Source: Cunninghamia lanceolata
Taxonomy: Eukaryota > Streptophyta > Pinopsida > Cupressales > Cupressaceae
Reading direction: 5' to 3'
DNA length: 64,000 nt
Assembly (NCBI GenBank): GCA_027924645.1
Contig: BSBN01000888.1
Coordinates: 16,561,001-16,625,000 of the forward strand
Part shown: piece after piece, positions 44,392 to 55,700 of the stretch
How positions within the stretch are numbered: position 1 is the stretch's first letter
Layout: each line of letters opens with the position of its first letter
Position numbers and translations under genes: made by a program
Notes under the pieces: model-generated
Told to the model about the DNA's origin: nothing
The model's database searches: none
The model's input: the letters and a program-made list of their open reading frames with translations, nothing else

Positions 44392-45705
44392 ATGGGTCTC
44401 TGTATTCTCTTTTCCATTCTTGTTATTACATGCTTTGTTACATTGTGGGTAAATATCATTCTTTTTCTTTGGATTCCTTCCTATCCTTCCTATCAAAGTT
44501 GTTCTCCTCATAGATACAATGATTCCTTCATCAAATACCCCTTTAACAATTGTGGCTAGAGGAATATGGCATTGTCATTCTGGGCAACAAAAGCTACAAC
44601 ATCGGTGACGAAAAGAATCTCCAAAAGCTTCTTTACAAGGGATTTGAAATCAAATGGAATATGGGCGATGAGTGCCATTCCTGTGAATCCTTGGGCAGGC
44701 TGTGTTTTGGCACATACTCTTAGGCGATGTGCATTTGACGAGACAGTCCTCGCAAATACAAATGCTCTAATGGTTATATATATATATGAATTTAATAATC
44801 AGGAGTTCAGACATATTGTGAAGGCTTATCAAATTTTATAACCAAATAAAACAAATTGAAAGCTTGTTGAAAACTTCAAAACACCTCTTGGTTTGGAAAA
44901 TAACAAATTGAAACTTAGCACTATTTTCTTTTTCAATTTTATTAAATAATTTCTTCTTTTTGTTGAAGGAAAACTCTTCTGGTGGAGGACCTTAGGATTT
45001 AAAGCAGGTATATTACTTTAGAGAATGATTTTTTTTATTTAATTTCCTTTTCAATTAATTATCTCATTTAAATTTTCCTCTGAATGGGTAATGCCCCATG
45101 ACCTTATTCCTAGATAACAATATTAGAATTGACTGTAAATTTTATTGTAGCTATAGATGTTTTATTTGGTATCTTGATTGTCTCAACTATGAATTTGACA
45201 GAAACACTATTGAAAGGAGGGCTTACAAACCATTTTTATTTATTTTTCAATATTTATAGGAGGGTGCATTTTACATGAGAATGATGGAGCAGTGAAGAGC
45301 GTGGAATTCCAAGAATGCCTTGTACTAGAGGTCGCGTTAATTCTGAATTCCATGGCCATGGCCTGAAACCAAGCTTGCTTGTCACCCACCATGACCTTTA
45401 TAGCATTACCTTGTAGGTCCTTCACAAAGATATCTCAGAATGTCAGAGGCAAAAAGGTTGCTTGTTGGCTCTATTAAGTTGTTGGGAAAATATTGAAAAC
45501 AAGATTTGAAGCTTCTATGCAGAGAACTCATGCACAAAGGGCCCGGACTCTTATGCACAAATTTGAGAATAACAGGACAAAAAATGTTGAAAGTCTTCTA
45601 CAGATCTTCATTAGTAACCACATTGGAAGCAATGATAGCAACATAAGAGGATTTCTGAGCATAATCATAGAAAATGCAAAAAGCATAAATGAAAACCAAG
45701 GTTGA
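44392..45705 (+). pseudogene. LRK10-like / WAK-type receptor kinase remnant
   Basis: The frame from ATG 44392 encodes a hydrophobic leader 'MGLCILFSILVITCFVTLWV' and then 'SYQSCSPHRYNDSFIKYPFN', which fits a signal peptide plus the start of the GUB_WAK cysteine-rich domain (C.P..C....I.YPF). After a TAG and a large internal loss, 44551-44770 reads 'NLQKLLYKGFEIKWNMGDEC', 'HSCESLGRLCFG' and finally 'KYKCSNG'. This is the WAK_assoc pattern (GF.L.W....C..C..SGG.CG...F.C.C..G). The frame 45493-45705 ('KFENNRTKNVESLLQIFISN', 'IIENAKSINENQG') resembles the juxtamembrane stretch and first strand of LRK10-like kinases (VE.FL......YS..I...T..F...LG.GG). No kinase core follows. Such receptors sit in the plasma membrane. 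The extracellular part is fairly secure; the 45493-45705 part is tentative. Confidence 0.6.
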
Positions 45706-45721
45706 TGGTGGTTCTTGTAAT

Positions 45722-46229
45722 TGATGTTTGGACATCGTATTCATTTATGTCAATTGTTGTTTCATAAGTTTATTTCAAGTCAAAACAAGATTTTGGGGCC
45801 CTCAAAATTAATACGGTGAAGACTTTTTGTCACGTCTCAACTGTGAATGTACATGTACATTTGCCTTTTTTTTTTAAATCCTTTAAAAATTCAATAAATT
45901 CTTAAATCGTTATTTCATTTTTACACTAATAGTTCACAACATAAACGAATCAGATAATAGATAAATGATATTTTTTTGATATTTTTTAAATGATCAAACA
46001 AAAAAAATTATGAACTATAGCATTGTTGTTGGAGATTTTTAATTCTTTGAGATGATTGGACAAATAGTTTAGATAATTGCATCTAACTGATGCATTAGTA
46101 TACATGCCTTCAGCAAGAACTAATAATTAATGAATGTTAAAGTCATAAAGTCTTGAACTTTGTGTTATCATTGGATTTTGGAAGACATTATGTCTCTATT
46201 AATGTGATTGTTAGGAAATCTGCATTTGA
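45722..46229. other. Short AT-rich gap
   Basis: No recognisable coding or repeat structure; several poly-T and poly-A tracts. Confidence 0.4.
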
Positions 46230-47690
46230 TCTTTGATATGTCAAAGGACAAGTTTCCAAATATGAGATCAATTCATGACTATGGATTTGTTCCCACTCTC
46301 AAGATTTGCCTTGGCATTTTTTTTTTATTGTATTATGCAACTTTTCCCGATGTGTAGATCTCTGCTTCTATAGTCTTCTTTTCCCATCCTGAGATTTAAT
46401 TCTTATTCCTTTCTTTTTCTAAATCATGGTAGAAAGGAGAAAAATAGTTGAGACAACTTAGAAATCTCTAGATTTGCTTTTTATCTTAAAGGATATTAAA
46501 AAATTCTGGAATCTGTTGGAGTACATGTGGTTGTAACTTAACTTTTCCTTCATCAAGATGTAGGCCTAAGATATCAATTTCTGATTTTCCAATTAGCAAT
46601 TTCTTGGAAGATAAACAAATTCCATTTTAGTGATGGCTGCATATACTTGGTCTAAGTGAGACAAATGATCAAGAATATCATAAAAAAACAATGATATCAT
46701 AAATATAGACTACACAAAATTCCTTTTAATATCTAGGTGTTTGGTCCATTCTTCTCTAAAAGTATGCTAGTGTGGTGCATGGACCAAAATCCATGACATT
46801 CTACTCATAGAGTCCTTAAGGAATTGAGAATTTAGTTTTGTGTTTGTCTGACTCATTGATTTTTATCTACTAAAATCCTTATTTGTAATCAAACATAGAA
46901 AACACCAAAATATTTAGCAGCCCTTCTGATTAAATTGGTACTAAAAGGACTAAAAGGAATAGGATAGTTGAAATAAAAAATATTATCATTTAAAGGTTTA
47001 TAATTAATATAAAACCATTTATTTTCTCTCTCTTTCAGTTACTTGATTTACCATGAAGGTTGGACAAGAAAAAGGACTCTTTCTTTTTCTTATGAAACCT
47101 CCTGCTAGAAGTTCTAAATGTTCATTCATTTCCTTTACTTCTGTAGAGATAAGAAAATAAGTGAGTTCATGGGGAATTCTAGACATATTTGAATTTCACA
47201 TTCTTCCTGATCTAACATCCAGTATTGTAATGGGTTCATGATCCAATAGTTTTTTTCAAATCTTCCTTTGATTTCATAGAATGAATCTTTTTCTTCTGTC
47301 TATATTTTAGGTTGATGCTCTTGAATTTATTTAGTCCACCCTTTACCTCTCTAATGATCATTTTTCTCTTCTTGTCTATATGTAGCCATTTTAAGAATTG
47401 GAATTTTTACTTGTTCATCCTTATGTCTTAGAGAAATAGATATTTTTCCCTTAGAAAAAATGGCTCATATTTGACAAGAAATAAATATCCTAGTAGGATA
47501 TCACTGTCCATGTCATCGAATTCTACAAAATCTATGATAAAAATCTTACCATTAATCCCGATGTGGACATCTTGAGCATATCTTCCCATTTTGAGTTTTT
47601 CACATATAATTGAATGACCATTGGGAAGTTTTGATTTGGGTTTACAGTATTTCTTTAGAATAGATTTTGTTTTTGCAAATGATTTGGCTC
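46230..47690 (-). pseudogene. Endogenous pararetrovirus (Caulimoviridae-like) protease - reverse transcriptase - RNase H remnant
   Basis: Minus-strand frames, broken by stops, follow the order of a caulimovirid pol. The protease region (47690-47430) has 'IFIIDFVEFDDMDSDILLGY' followed by 'KYEPF', like the I.GN.F...YEPF end of caulimovirid proteases. The RT (47160-46540) has 'GGFIRKRKSPFSCPTFMVN', 'NYKPLNDN', 'INESDKHKTKFSIP', a 'YE-stop-NVM' block where caulimovirids have EWNVMPFGL, and 'FCVVYIYDIIVF', where YVDD or YIDD is expected. Next come 'LGLHLDEG' and 'LQPHVLQQIPEF', then 'DKKQI' before a stop and 'RFL'. The EWN-type block, the LDEG/H.LQ.I..F block and DKKQ..RFL separate it from Ty3/gypsy. 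Coat and movement protein regions are not in view. It is an old, inactivated integrated copy; the 5' side (to the right) is cut off by element G. Confidence 0.7.
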
Positions 47691-47708
47691 ATCTGAAATC
47701 ATACTACA

Positions 47709-48891
47709 TGTATTAGATGTGAAGATGAGGAAAATAAGAAGACAAGATAAATAAGGAAGAAACTCAAAACAAGGATATTTTATACCTTCCAAGATCTTCA
47801 AACATTCTTCACTCCTTGATAGAGTTGAAGAGTTTGCATTCACTAGCTCCTTGCTTTACCCAAAGTAGGACTTATAATGAGAAATGCTTTCAAATTCAAT
47901 GCAAAATTTAACATAACCTAGCTAAGATGGATGAGGATTCGGAAAAATTTGGACATAATAAACTTTCTCTAAAATTAGATGATGAAATGGTTTGTGGAGG
48001 CTTGTATTTATAGGCAAGTTGGAGAAGATTTTAATCCAACGGTGGAGAGTGGATGTTGAGATCAATGGATGAGATTGATTGTGAGATGGAGGGTTAGGAT
48101 TTGATCATCAAAATTGGATGGTGGAGAATAAAAATCAATTTAAAATTTATTTTGAGGAGAACTTTGCATTAAATGTGATTTTGATGTGTGAGGAAATTAA
48201 AAATTAATTTCCTTGGGAGGAGGTGGAATAAAAAATTCTATTTTATTTGGGAATGTGAAGGCCATGTGACACATGCACTTTTTTGGGGCCTTACATTCAT
48301 AAGATAAAAATGTGGAAGATGTTTTAGCATGAAAATGGCAAAAATGAGTTAGAGGGGTTATGTATATTTTGTAATTTTTAATTTGTGGGTGTGGAAGAAG
48401 GTGTGAAGCATGATTTGACCAAGTTAATCAGGGTGATTAACTTAGTCAATGTGGCTCGAAAGAATTAGTGAGTGGGGTAATAAGGATTTAGTATTAATTA
48501 AATAATGATTTATTTAATTAATACAGGTCTAGGGGTAATGTAGGCTAGGGTAGCTAATTAAATAATGACTATTTAATCAACTAGGGTAGGTGTAAGCTAA
48601 TTAGTAGGGTGAATTAATTAGATAAGTATAATTTACCTAATTAATTGGGTTTAGGGAAGTAGACAAATTAACCAAATAAATATTCAACATATTTATTTAA
48701 TTAATTCGGATAATGTTAGTATGGTGTAATCTTGAATTAATTCAATTAATTCAATTTCAGAGGTTAATTAATGAAGGATAGATGAATGATTTAGGGCTTG
48801 GATAGGTTAATTAATTAATTAGATGAGAAATTAGTGGTATGGATAATGTTGAAGGGTTGTCGAAGGGTTGAGACATTTTTAGGTGTCTACA
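47709..48891 (-). repeat. Element G 3' LTR (left boundary approximate)
   Basis: In minus orientation it begins TGTAGACACCTAAAAATG at 48891. A TATA box (minus CTATAAATAC, plus 48003-48012) lies about 880 bp inside, a normal U3 length. The downstream end is placed at 47709 only because the plus strand starts TGTATTAG there and pararetroviral sequence begins just beyond. The interior 48480-48830 is rich in TTAATTAATT. Confidence 0.6.
48003..48012 (-). promoter_or_regulatory. TATA box in element G LTR
   Basis: The minus strand reads CTATAAATAC, a near-perfect plant TATA box, correctly oriented for transcription of G. Confidence 0.55.
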
Positions 48892-48904
48892 TTTACCCCT
48901 CTTT
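48892..48904 (-). other. Element G polypurine tract
   Basis: The minus strand reads AAAGAGGGGTAAA just before TGTAGACACC. Confidence 0.65.
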
Positions 48905-49399
48905 AATGTCGCATTATGGCCTAGTAGGGATATGGCATCAAGTCATAGAATTTTGCCCCAACTATTGGGAAGGAACGAAATGGATGAGGGATGCCCCATT
49001 GGAAGGTTAGGGGAAAAAAATTAATTTTTTCAAGTAAACTCTCAAAAGGAGGAAATGGTGACGAATAAAGGATAGAGAATGAGAAATTAGGTGGACAAGA
49101 AGAAAAACAGGTGAAAAAGGTTACATTTTGCACCCTAGGGAGAGAAAAAGGTGTATGGAGGTATGACATGGGGATTATAAATAGAAAGTGTGGGCCCAAA
49201 GTGCCACATTTGCACACATTGAGCTTATTAGATGAGAGGAGAGAAGGAGACAAGATGGCCCAACCTCCCTTCTCATACTATGATTATCAATCTGAGAGGG
49301 TACATGATTACATGAGATGACTGCTAGTAGGAGCACAAGCATGTCGGTAAACCCTGACTTTGTGATTTTTGTGTTTTTGGTAATATTTGGGCTACATGG

Positions 49400-49900
49400 T
49401 GCCATAATTAGGAAGTTTAGCGCTAAGCTCTAGATTGGAGCCATCAGTTAAATGGGGATTTTGAGAGTTTTAGAGCCATATGGTGATATTTTGGTGCCAA
49501 GCTCTCAATTAGCACCAAGAGCAAAAATCTCCATTCAGATGGTTTAGCACCATCCTAGGTAGTCTGGGCGCCAAGCTCTCGATTAGCACCTAGATTTTTG
49601 GAATTCTTAGTTTAGTGCCATATGATGGTGCTTTAGCACTAAGCTCTCAATTAGCACCATACCAAGTGGTTTTAGTGCCATGCTTTACATTAGCACGGGG
49701 ATTCTAAGGAGCATTAGGGTTCATGGTGGTTTAGCACCATGTAGGATAGTTTTAGTGCTAAGCTCTGCACTAGTGCCAAAATCTTAGGGATTAGCACAAT
49801 CTTGTGGAGTGGTGCCATATGGTCAAGAATTAGCACCAAGCTATAGTTTGGCACCATAAGGCTATGGATTAGCACCATAGCACTATTTTGGGAGAAAAAG
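49400..49900. repeat. Degenerate interspersed repeat built on TTAGCACCA
   Basis: About twenty occurrences of (T)TAGCACCA, TAGTGCCA or one-base variants in 500 bp. They are often arranged as GCCAAGCTCTC-AATTAGCACC, with both strand orientations mixed (AGCACC and GGTGCC). It lies upstream of the PMD pseudogene and contains no open frame of note. Confidence 0.65.
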
Positions 49901-49995
49901 CTAAGTTTTGATTATTTTTGGATGCAAATTCTAGGTGGGATTTCACAGTCATAGGAGTGGTGAGTTCCTTTAGTGATGGGGTTGTAATCTTAGTT

Positions 49996-50830
49996 TGAGC
50001 AAGCTACATTAACCAGATTAGGGAGGTTGGGGCTATGGATAGTTACCGAAATACCCCAGATATGGGCACATAGGGCTATGATGGCAACCCTAGTGGAGAG
50101 GAGGAGGAGCAAGACATGGTTCTTTTTACTACCCATAGGTGAGATCACCATCACCTTAGAGGATGTGTTGAGGATTTTGAGACTTCCTATAGTTGGAGTG
50201 AGGGTCACATATGATGTACCCTCAAGAGTGACAACACTGGACATAACATTTTCACCTGGGCATCTAGTCTATACTAATGATCAATGACAAATGAACTATA
50301 GGCATACTCTATTGGTTGGGGTGGATAGGTTTACTTTGTTCATGTGTGTAGTGATTGTGGGGATTGTAATGTCAGATCAACAATCACAGGGCTTTTTAGC
50401 TGGTTGGGGTGTGGTGATTGAGAGCATGGTTACTTAGGAGACTATGTATGCATGGGGGCCTTGCATATTAGCATAGTTGTATCATGAGATGCATGTGACA
50501 ATATATCATATGGATAGGGCCTTATCATTTGGGGTCACACTGCTCCATGTGTGGGCATTTGAGCACAAGGTCATTAGATGACCTACGACAACACATCATC
50601 GAGCTTCGTTTAAGGCATTCATGATTTTATATAGGCCACCTGCTATGTGTGCCTATGTGGGATAGTTGCGGTATTGGATGAGCTTTTTTGATGATATGGA
50701 TTCTATTATCTAGTGCCCATACATTGGTGTGGAGGCATGCCCTGATGACCATCTTCATATGCCTTTCACATTTCAGGCTCACTATTTGATGGCGTGGGGG
50801 GATCATACCATAGACAGGTAAATCCCATCA
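49996..50830 (+). pseudogene. Plant mobile domain (PMD / MAIN-like) pseudogene, antisense to element G
   Basis: The plus frame reads 'LTRLGRLGLWIVTEIPQIWA', 'MMATLVERRRSKTWFFLLPI', '[20 protein letters not shown]'. This closely follows the PMD consensus ([31 protein letters not shown]..G). After stops (50286, 50440, 50474, 50580 and others) the C-terminal part is still seen: 'LLHVWAFEHKVI' (LLQ.WAWER.PI.RP) and a 'CPDDHLHMPFTFQAHYL' block. PMD proteins (MAIN, MAIL1) act in the nucleus in TE silencing and genome stability. PMDs are also found in transposable elements, which fits this setting. The copy lies between pol and the 3' LTR of G on the opposite strand, as antisense ORFs do in some Tat-lineage elements. 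No intact copy is possible from this frame. Confidence 0.75.
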
Positions 50831-52200
50831 CAGGTGATGCACTAGTTTGGGTAGGTGTAGGACCTACCCTAAGCAATGGTGATTTTTGCAATGACACCCC
50901 AGGATGTGCCGGCATGGCCCACATAGATACAGCCTTAGATGGCATGAGTGGAATAGGGGACACTGTACCCAGTGTTGTGGGATTGGAGGAGTTAGATGGT
51001 GGATGCTTGCAAGACTCCAGCGTATGACTGTGGTGGTAGGTGTGGAGACCTATCTAATTGACAAATCTGGTGGTAGAGATTGATCTGACCATGGCAGATG
51101 AGGAGGAGGAGGGAGACGAGGGAGATGAGATTATAGTGGAGTATGTTATGGAGGAGGTGTCATTCGATGATGATGACAACATTGGGGTCTCATTTGTAGC
51201 AACTGTGAGGTAGGTAGTGAGGAGGGGTGGGGACAGAGACAATAGGCACCCTAGTAGCAACAAGTACATCAACAGGTACTTATTCAGTAGGCCTAGAGAC
51301 AGGGAGAGATTCTGCCACCATGAGCACCATAGCAACAAAGGCAGGGTCAGGCACCACCATAGGTACCACCTCAGGTACCACTGTAGCAGGTTCCATAGCA
51401 GTAGGCACCTCAGCAAGTACCAGTGCAGGTGGGGACATCTAGGGTAGGCACTTCAATTGTCAGGACATCAGGGGTAGGTCCATTGGGGACAACACATGGC
51501 CCTCTTCCTGGTGTTCACATTGGGCGTCTGAGGACTTGAGTTGACAAAGAGAAGGGGGTGGATACCCTATGGGCCTAGGTGGCAAAATTAGAGGATCAGG
51601 TGGCTTGGCAGAGGCAGGAGTTACAAAGGTTATAGGGAGTTCAGGCCCTACTAGATGGAGTGAGTGGTGGAGACGGGGATCTGTAGAACCTAGTTTTGCA
51701 GGCTGAGATAGGGCAGTTATAGACACATGTAGGGATAGGTGGCCCAAGTGACCTCTAAGGTACACATAGAGATATTGTTGTGATAGGGCACCGAGGCGAG
51801 GCTCCAGAGAGTAGAGGCTAGAGCACAGTAGGCGGAGGGTGAGAGAGTTAGGATGTAGGCTGTGATCACCCATATGTAGGGTGTGATAGCTGGGATAGAC
51901 ATGGCTAGGATATGGTCAGATTATATAGCTGCCCAGGATCACATACAATAGTTGCATCAGTAGGTTTTAGAGAAATGTGCAAGGGTTGAGTACTACTATG
52001 GAGCCTACTACACTGTGGTTCCTAAGGGTCAGTGTGTTCCTAGATATAGCCATAGGATCAAATTTTGCATGTTAGGGTTGTATAGATCGAGGAGATCTAA
52101 GCAATCAGTTCAATAGAAGCCACCCTCACAACAATAGCAATAGACTATGGGGCCACCACCACAATGACCACTTGGTTCTCCTAAAAACTTAGCTAGAGGG
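50831..52200 (+). pseudogene. Low-complexity C-terminal extension of the PMD pseudogene
   Basis: Continues in plus frames with an acidic stretch ('MADEEEEGDEGDEIIVEYVM', about 51090-51150) and a Ser/Thr/Gly-rich repeat ('GTTIGTTSGTTVAGSIAVG', 51350-51405). A Gln/Leu-rich, stop-riddled region around 51600-51760 could have been a coiled coil. TAG stops in this last part mostly replace expected CAG. Function unknown; membership in the same gene as the PMD is inferred from adjacency and strand. Confidence 0.45.
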
Positions 52201-52519
52201 TCATCAGCGCATGGTTTATGAATTTTATGTTATATGTATTTGAACATTGATGTATTTTGTATCAAGACATGTATTATTTTTGGTGGTGATATGCAATTTT
52301 GATATATGATTATGGATGTTTGTGATTATGATGTTGTTTTACATACTGATGCATGGTATATGGATGTGTGTACTGATATGTTTTATGCATTATGGATATT
52401 ATGGCTGATGGATATTATGGATGTTTTTATGATGATGTTCATGGATAGATGTTATGATGTTGATTTATGCACTGGGATTATGATATGGATTATGATGTGG
52501 ATTATATGCTTATGTATAA

Positions 52520-52700
52520 GATGGAATGGAAATGTAATGGAATATATTCTTAGATTAATAAACATTTATTATGTATGGATGAAATTGAAATGAAATATAT
52601 GCTTAGATTAATAAACATATATTTTTTATGGATGAAATAGAAATGTAATGGAATATATGCTTAGATTTAAACATATATTATGTATGGATGGAATAGAAAT
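52520..52700. repeat. Three-copy tandem repeat, unit about 53-57 bp
   Basis: Copies share GGAATATATGCTTAGATTAA then AACATATATTATGTATGGAT; the TTAGATTA word starts near 52550, 52603 and 52660. Flanking 52300-52830 is a simple-sequence zone of ATGGAT/AATGATAAATGG words. Confidence 0.7.
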
Positions 52701-53145
52701 GGTAAATGATAAATGGATAATGTATAATGGTAAATGATAAATATATAATGGATATGGTAAATGATAATGGATAATGAAAAGGTTAATGATAAATGGATAA
52801 CAATAATGACATGTGTGATGGGTTTTCATCATGATACATTGTGATGTTTTAGAAGCATGAGCGATGGGGTTAGGTGGTTGGGATAGGTTTAGGGATGATT
52901 GGGATAGAGGATACTAGGTCACTAGACACCACATTGTTAGAGGGGTTTTGTTGGAATAGGTGAAGTGATAGGTTATGTGGGGAGGAATTTGTTAGAGGGG
53001 TTGTAATGTAGGATTGAATGGATGAAGTTAGTGATCATCATTAGATGCAAAGTCCAAGTAGTGTGTTTGATGGTTAGTGGTAGAGAGGATAGGTGGACTA
53101 GGATAAGTATTTGCATTGACATTATTGAGAGTATTTCTAGATTTA

Positions 53146-53718
53146 TTATAGCAAAATGGGATATTTTAACCAAGGTATGAAAGGACCAAGCTGATGATAT
53201 ATATTCGTCTTTGCATGGACTAGACCCACAAACAATAAGATGATCTCATGCATGCCCAATGTAGTATAAACTTGCCTAGATGAGGGAAGTAGACTCATAG
53301 CATAAGTTCTTAGCACATAAAAGGTATGGTTAACCTTAGATGCAAATAGGGAATAAAATGCTAGAACCAACCCTACATCTTCAGGATATGAATGCCATTC
53401 TTGGAGTAATGAGCTCAACCCACAAGCACAGTATACAAAATAATGACCATGCCCCACTCTAGGTGTTTTCTGCCACATACCATGATATAGTGAGATCAAG
53501 GTACCTTTGGAATGATCCCTAAAATGAGACAAAAGATAAAAATCAATAATAAAATAGGCCAATGAACCATACAAATAGACATTGTATCTCTTGACAAGAT
53601 AAGTGTTGATAGGATGATGGAAACTACCTATTGTAGGAATGATATATCTGTTAAGGTGAGAATCGGTTGGATGTTGTTGCTTAAATTTTGAAACATAGGA
53701 AAAAATATCGTAGGCCAT
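53146..53718 (-). CDS. Unrecognised 190-codon open frame in the 3' region of element G
   Basis: This is the longest stop-free frame in element G. It starts 'MAYDIFSYVSKFKQQHPTDS' and includes 'VYLYGSLAYFIIDFYLLSHF', 'GHGHYFVYCACGLSSLLQEW', 'VGLVLAFYSLFASKV' and 'EIILLFVGLVHAKTN'. It is rich in aromatic and aliphatic residues, with two or three stretches that could be buried or membrane-spanning. No domain is recognised. It lies in the sense of G, downstream of the integrase. Being open in a neighbourhood where every other frame is broken is notable, although the upstream end runs directly into stops and it may still be a fragment. It could be an extra ORF of the Tat type, a captured gene piece, or chance. 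Confidence 0.35.
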   Translation of the reverse strand: MAYDIFSYVSKFKQQHPTDSHLNRYIIPTIGSFHHPINTYLVKRYNVYLYGSLAYFIIDFYLLSHFRDHSKGTLISLYHGMWQKTPRVGHGHYFVYCACGLSSLLQEWHSYPEDVGLVLAFYSLFASKVNHTFYVLRTYAMSLLPSSRQVYTTLGMHEIILLFVGLVHAKTNIYHQLGPFIPWLKYPILL

Positions 53719-54439
53719 ATGTTATGATTATGGTTGGTTTGTTGATTGATGATTTTTATGTTTGATGTGATGTTTTAAGAGTATGCTTAGTTTGTGTATT
53801 GTTTTATTGGATTTAGTAAGCTTGGGGGATAGGGGCCATCCAAGTCAGTTGGATGGGTGCATCTTTTGTACCTGAGTACTAGATACTTCCTTCATATTCA
53901 GACTCCCTACATACCATGTGTCGATGGGATCAAGGCACTTTAAGATGTGGGTGATGATGAATATGTAGTTCTAGTTTGTAGTGATGATGTAGGGATGGTT
54001 CAGGGTAGATGGTATGATGTTGTATAATGATATGATGCATGGTTTGGCTAATTGTGATGATGATTGGGATTGTTTTTTTGGGTTTTGTAATTTTTTTATT
54101 TTTGGGGGTTTTTGGATTTTCTATTATTTTTGGATTTTTGTTGTTTTGCAATGTTTTTAGATTTTTTAGGATTTTAGCTATATAGGGAGAGTATACAAAG
54201 ATCTTGTTTCCATGAATTTTCCTTGGGTAGGGTGATGAAGGTTTGGTGATGAGTGTTTGAGAATTCCAAGCCATGTGATGTAGGGGATGTGGAACGATGT
54301 GATGGGTAGGAGGACTTATTAGATGGTAGAACTGATCACTACACATGGTGCATGAAATAGGTTTTTATCATGGTACTTATCTAAGGCATCATGACTCACC
54401 AAAGTGATTTTCACCATTAGACAAATTTATTACATGAGT

Positions 54440-55700
54440 TTTTCTTGATTTTTTTATTTTTGATTTGGGATACTCAATGGTTTATACATAGAACATTTTT
54501 AGGTGCATGATGTTCATAGGCTCATCTAGAGGTTGTCCCTCAGGTATTTCAAGCTGGTAAGCTCCTGATCCATAGCTAGCTATGATAATGTATGGTGCCG
54601 ACCAATTAGGCTCGAACTTTCCTTTCTTGTGGTATTCTTGTAGGTTTCTTTGATTTTCCATAAGGACAAGGTTGCCTATCTCAAACTTGCAATTCTTGAT
54701 CTTTTTGTTGTAGCTTCTGCTAAGGCAGTTTTGATAGTCTTGAAGGTTATTAAGAGCATCTATGCATTTCTCATCTAGGAGTTCTACCTCATCCAGTCAT
54801 TTAACTTGGTACTCCTCCTCAATAATTATGTTTTTCAATGAATTCCTGAGAGAAGGGAGCTTGACCTCAATAGGGAAAATGGCTTCAGAACCAAATACTA
54901 ATGAGTATGGCATGGCTCCTATGGGTGTACCAATAATTTTGCGATAAGCCCATAAAGTGGGATTAAGTTGGAGTTGCCAGTCACGGCCAGCTTAATTAGC
55001 CATCTTTTTTAGGATGCATAAGATGGTTTTGTTAGAAGCTTTGGCTTGACTATTACCTTGAGGATAATATGTTGTGGAAAAATGATGTTGGATGTGGAAT
55101 TTCTTGCATAGGGTGTGGACTTCCTAGTTCTTAAGAGGTTTCCCATTATTTGTGATAATGGAGAAGGGAATGTTGTAATGACATATTATGTAGTGGAGGA
55201 TGAATTTTGCAATTTGGATGCTTGGTATAAGTGAGTGGAATAGCCTCTACCCACTTGGTAAAATACTTGGTAGCAGTAATGATGAATTTGTGGCCATTGG
55301 ATGAGGGTGGGTGAAATTTTCCTATGAGGTCGAGTCCCCACTATGAAAAGGGCTAAGGGGTTGTTATCAGTTGTAGCTCTTGTGAAGGTACATTGATAAG
55401 ATCACCATGTTGTTGACATGGTAAATACTTCTTCACAAAATAGTAGGCATCTCGTTCCATAGTTGGCCAATAGTACCCTGTTCTAAGAATCTTCTTTGGT
55501 AGAGTAGGTCTACTAGAGTGTGGCCCACAAATACCTTTGTGTACCTGTTGTAAGGATACTTCATCTTCCCTAGAGTTAAGAAATCACAAAAGAGTACCAT
55601 CAAGTCCTTTTTGGTATAGGGTATCTCCTATGATGGTGAAATGGGAGGCTTAACGGATGAATGTTTTTCATTGTGTGGATGTTAGGTTAGGTGGGATTAT
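54440..55700 (-). pseudogene. Element G integrase
   Basis: Minus-strand order: 'GYYWPTMERDAYYFVKKY' and 'LPCQQHGDLIN' (zinc-binding region); a stop; 'WGLDLIGKFHPPSSNGHKFI' with catalytic D; 'YFTKWVEAIPL'; then an 'AKASNKTI' block with 'ILKKMAN', where the QAE...N motif has Lys for Glu in this reading. 'LWAYRKIIGTPIGAMPYSLV' and 'FGSEAIFPIEV' follow, and then the C-terminal 'YHKKGKFEPNWSAPYII'. Several stops and frameshifts. No chromodomain, as expected for Tat. Confidence 0.8.

Noticed and set aside
53930..54346. 138-codon minus frame rich in His, Ile, Lys and Pro
   Set aside because: Low-complexity translation of a T/G-rich tail after the integrase; no domain and composition explains the open frame.
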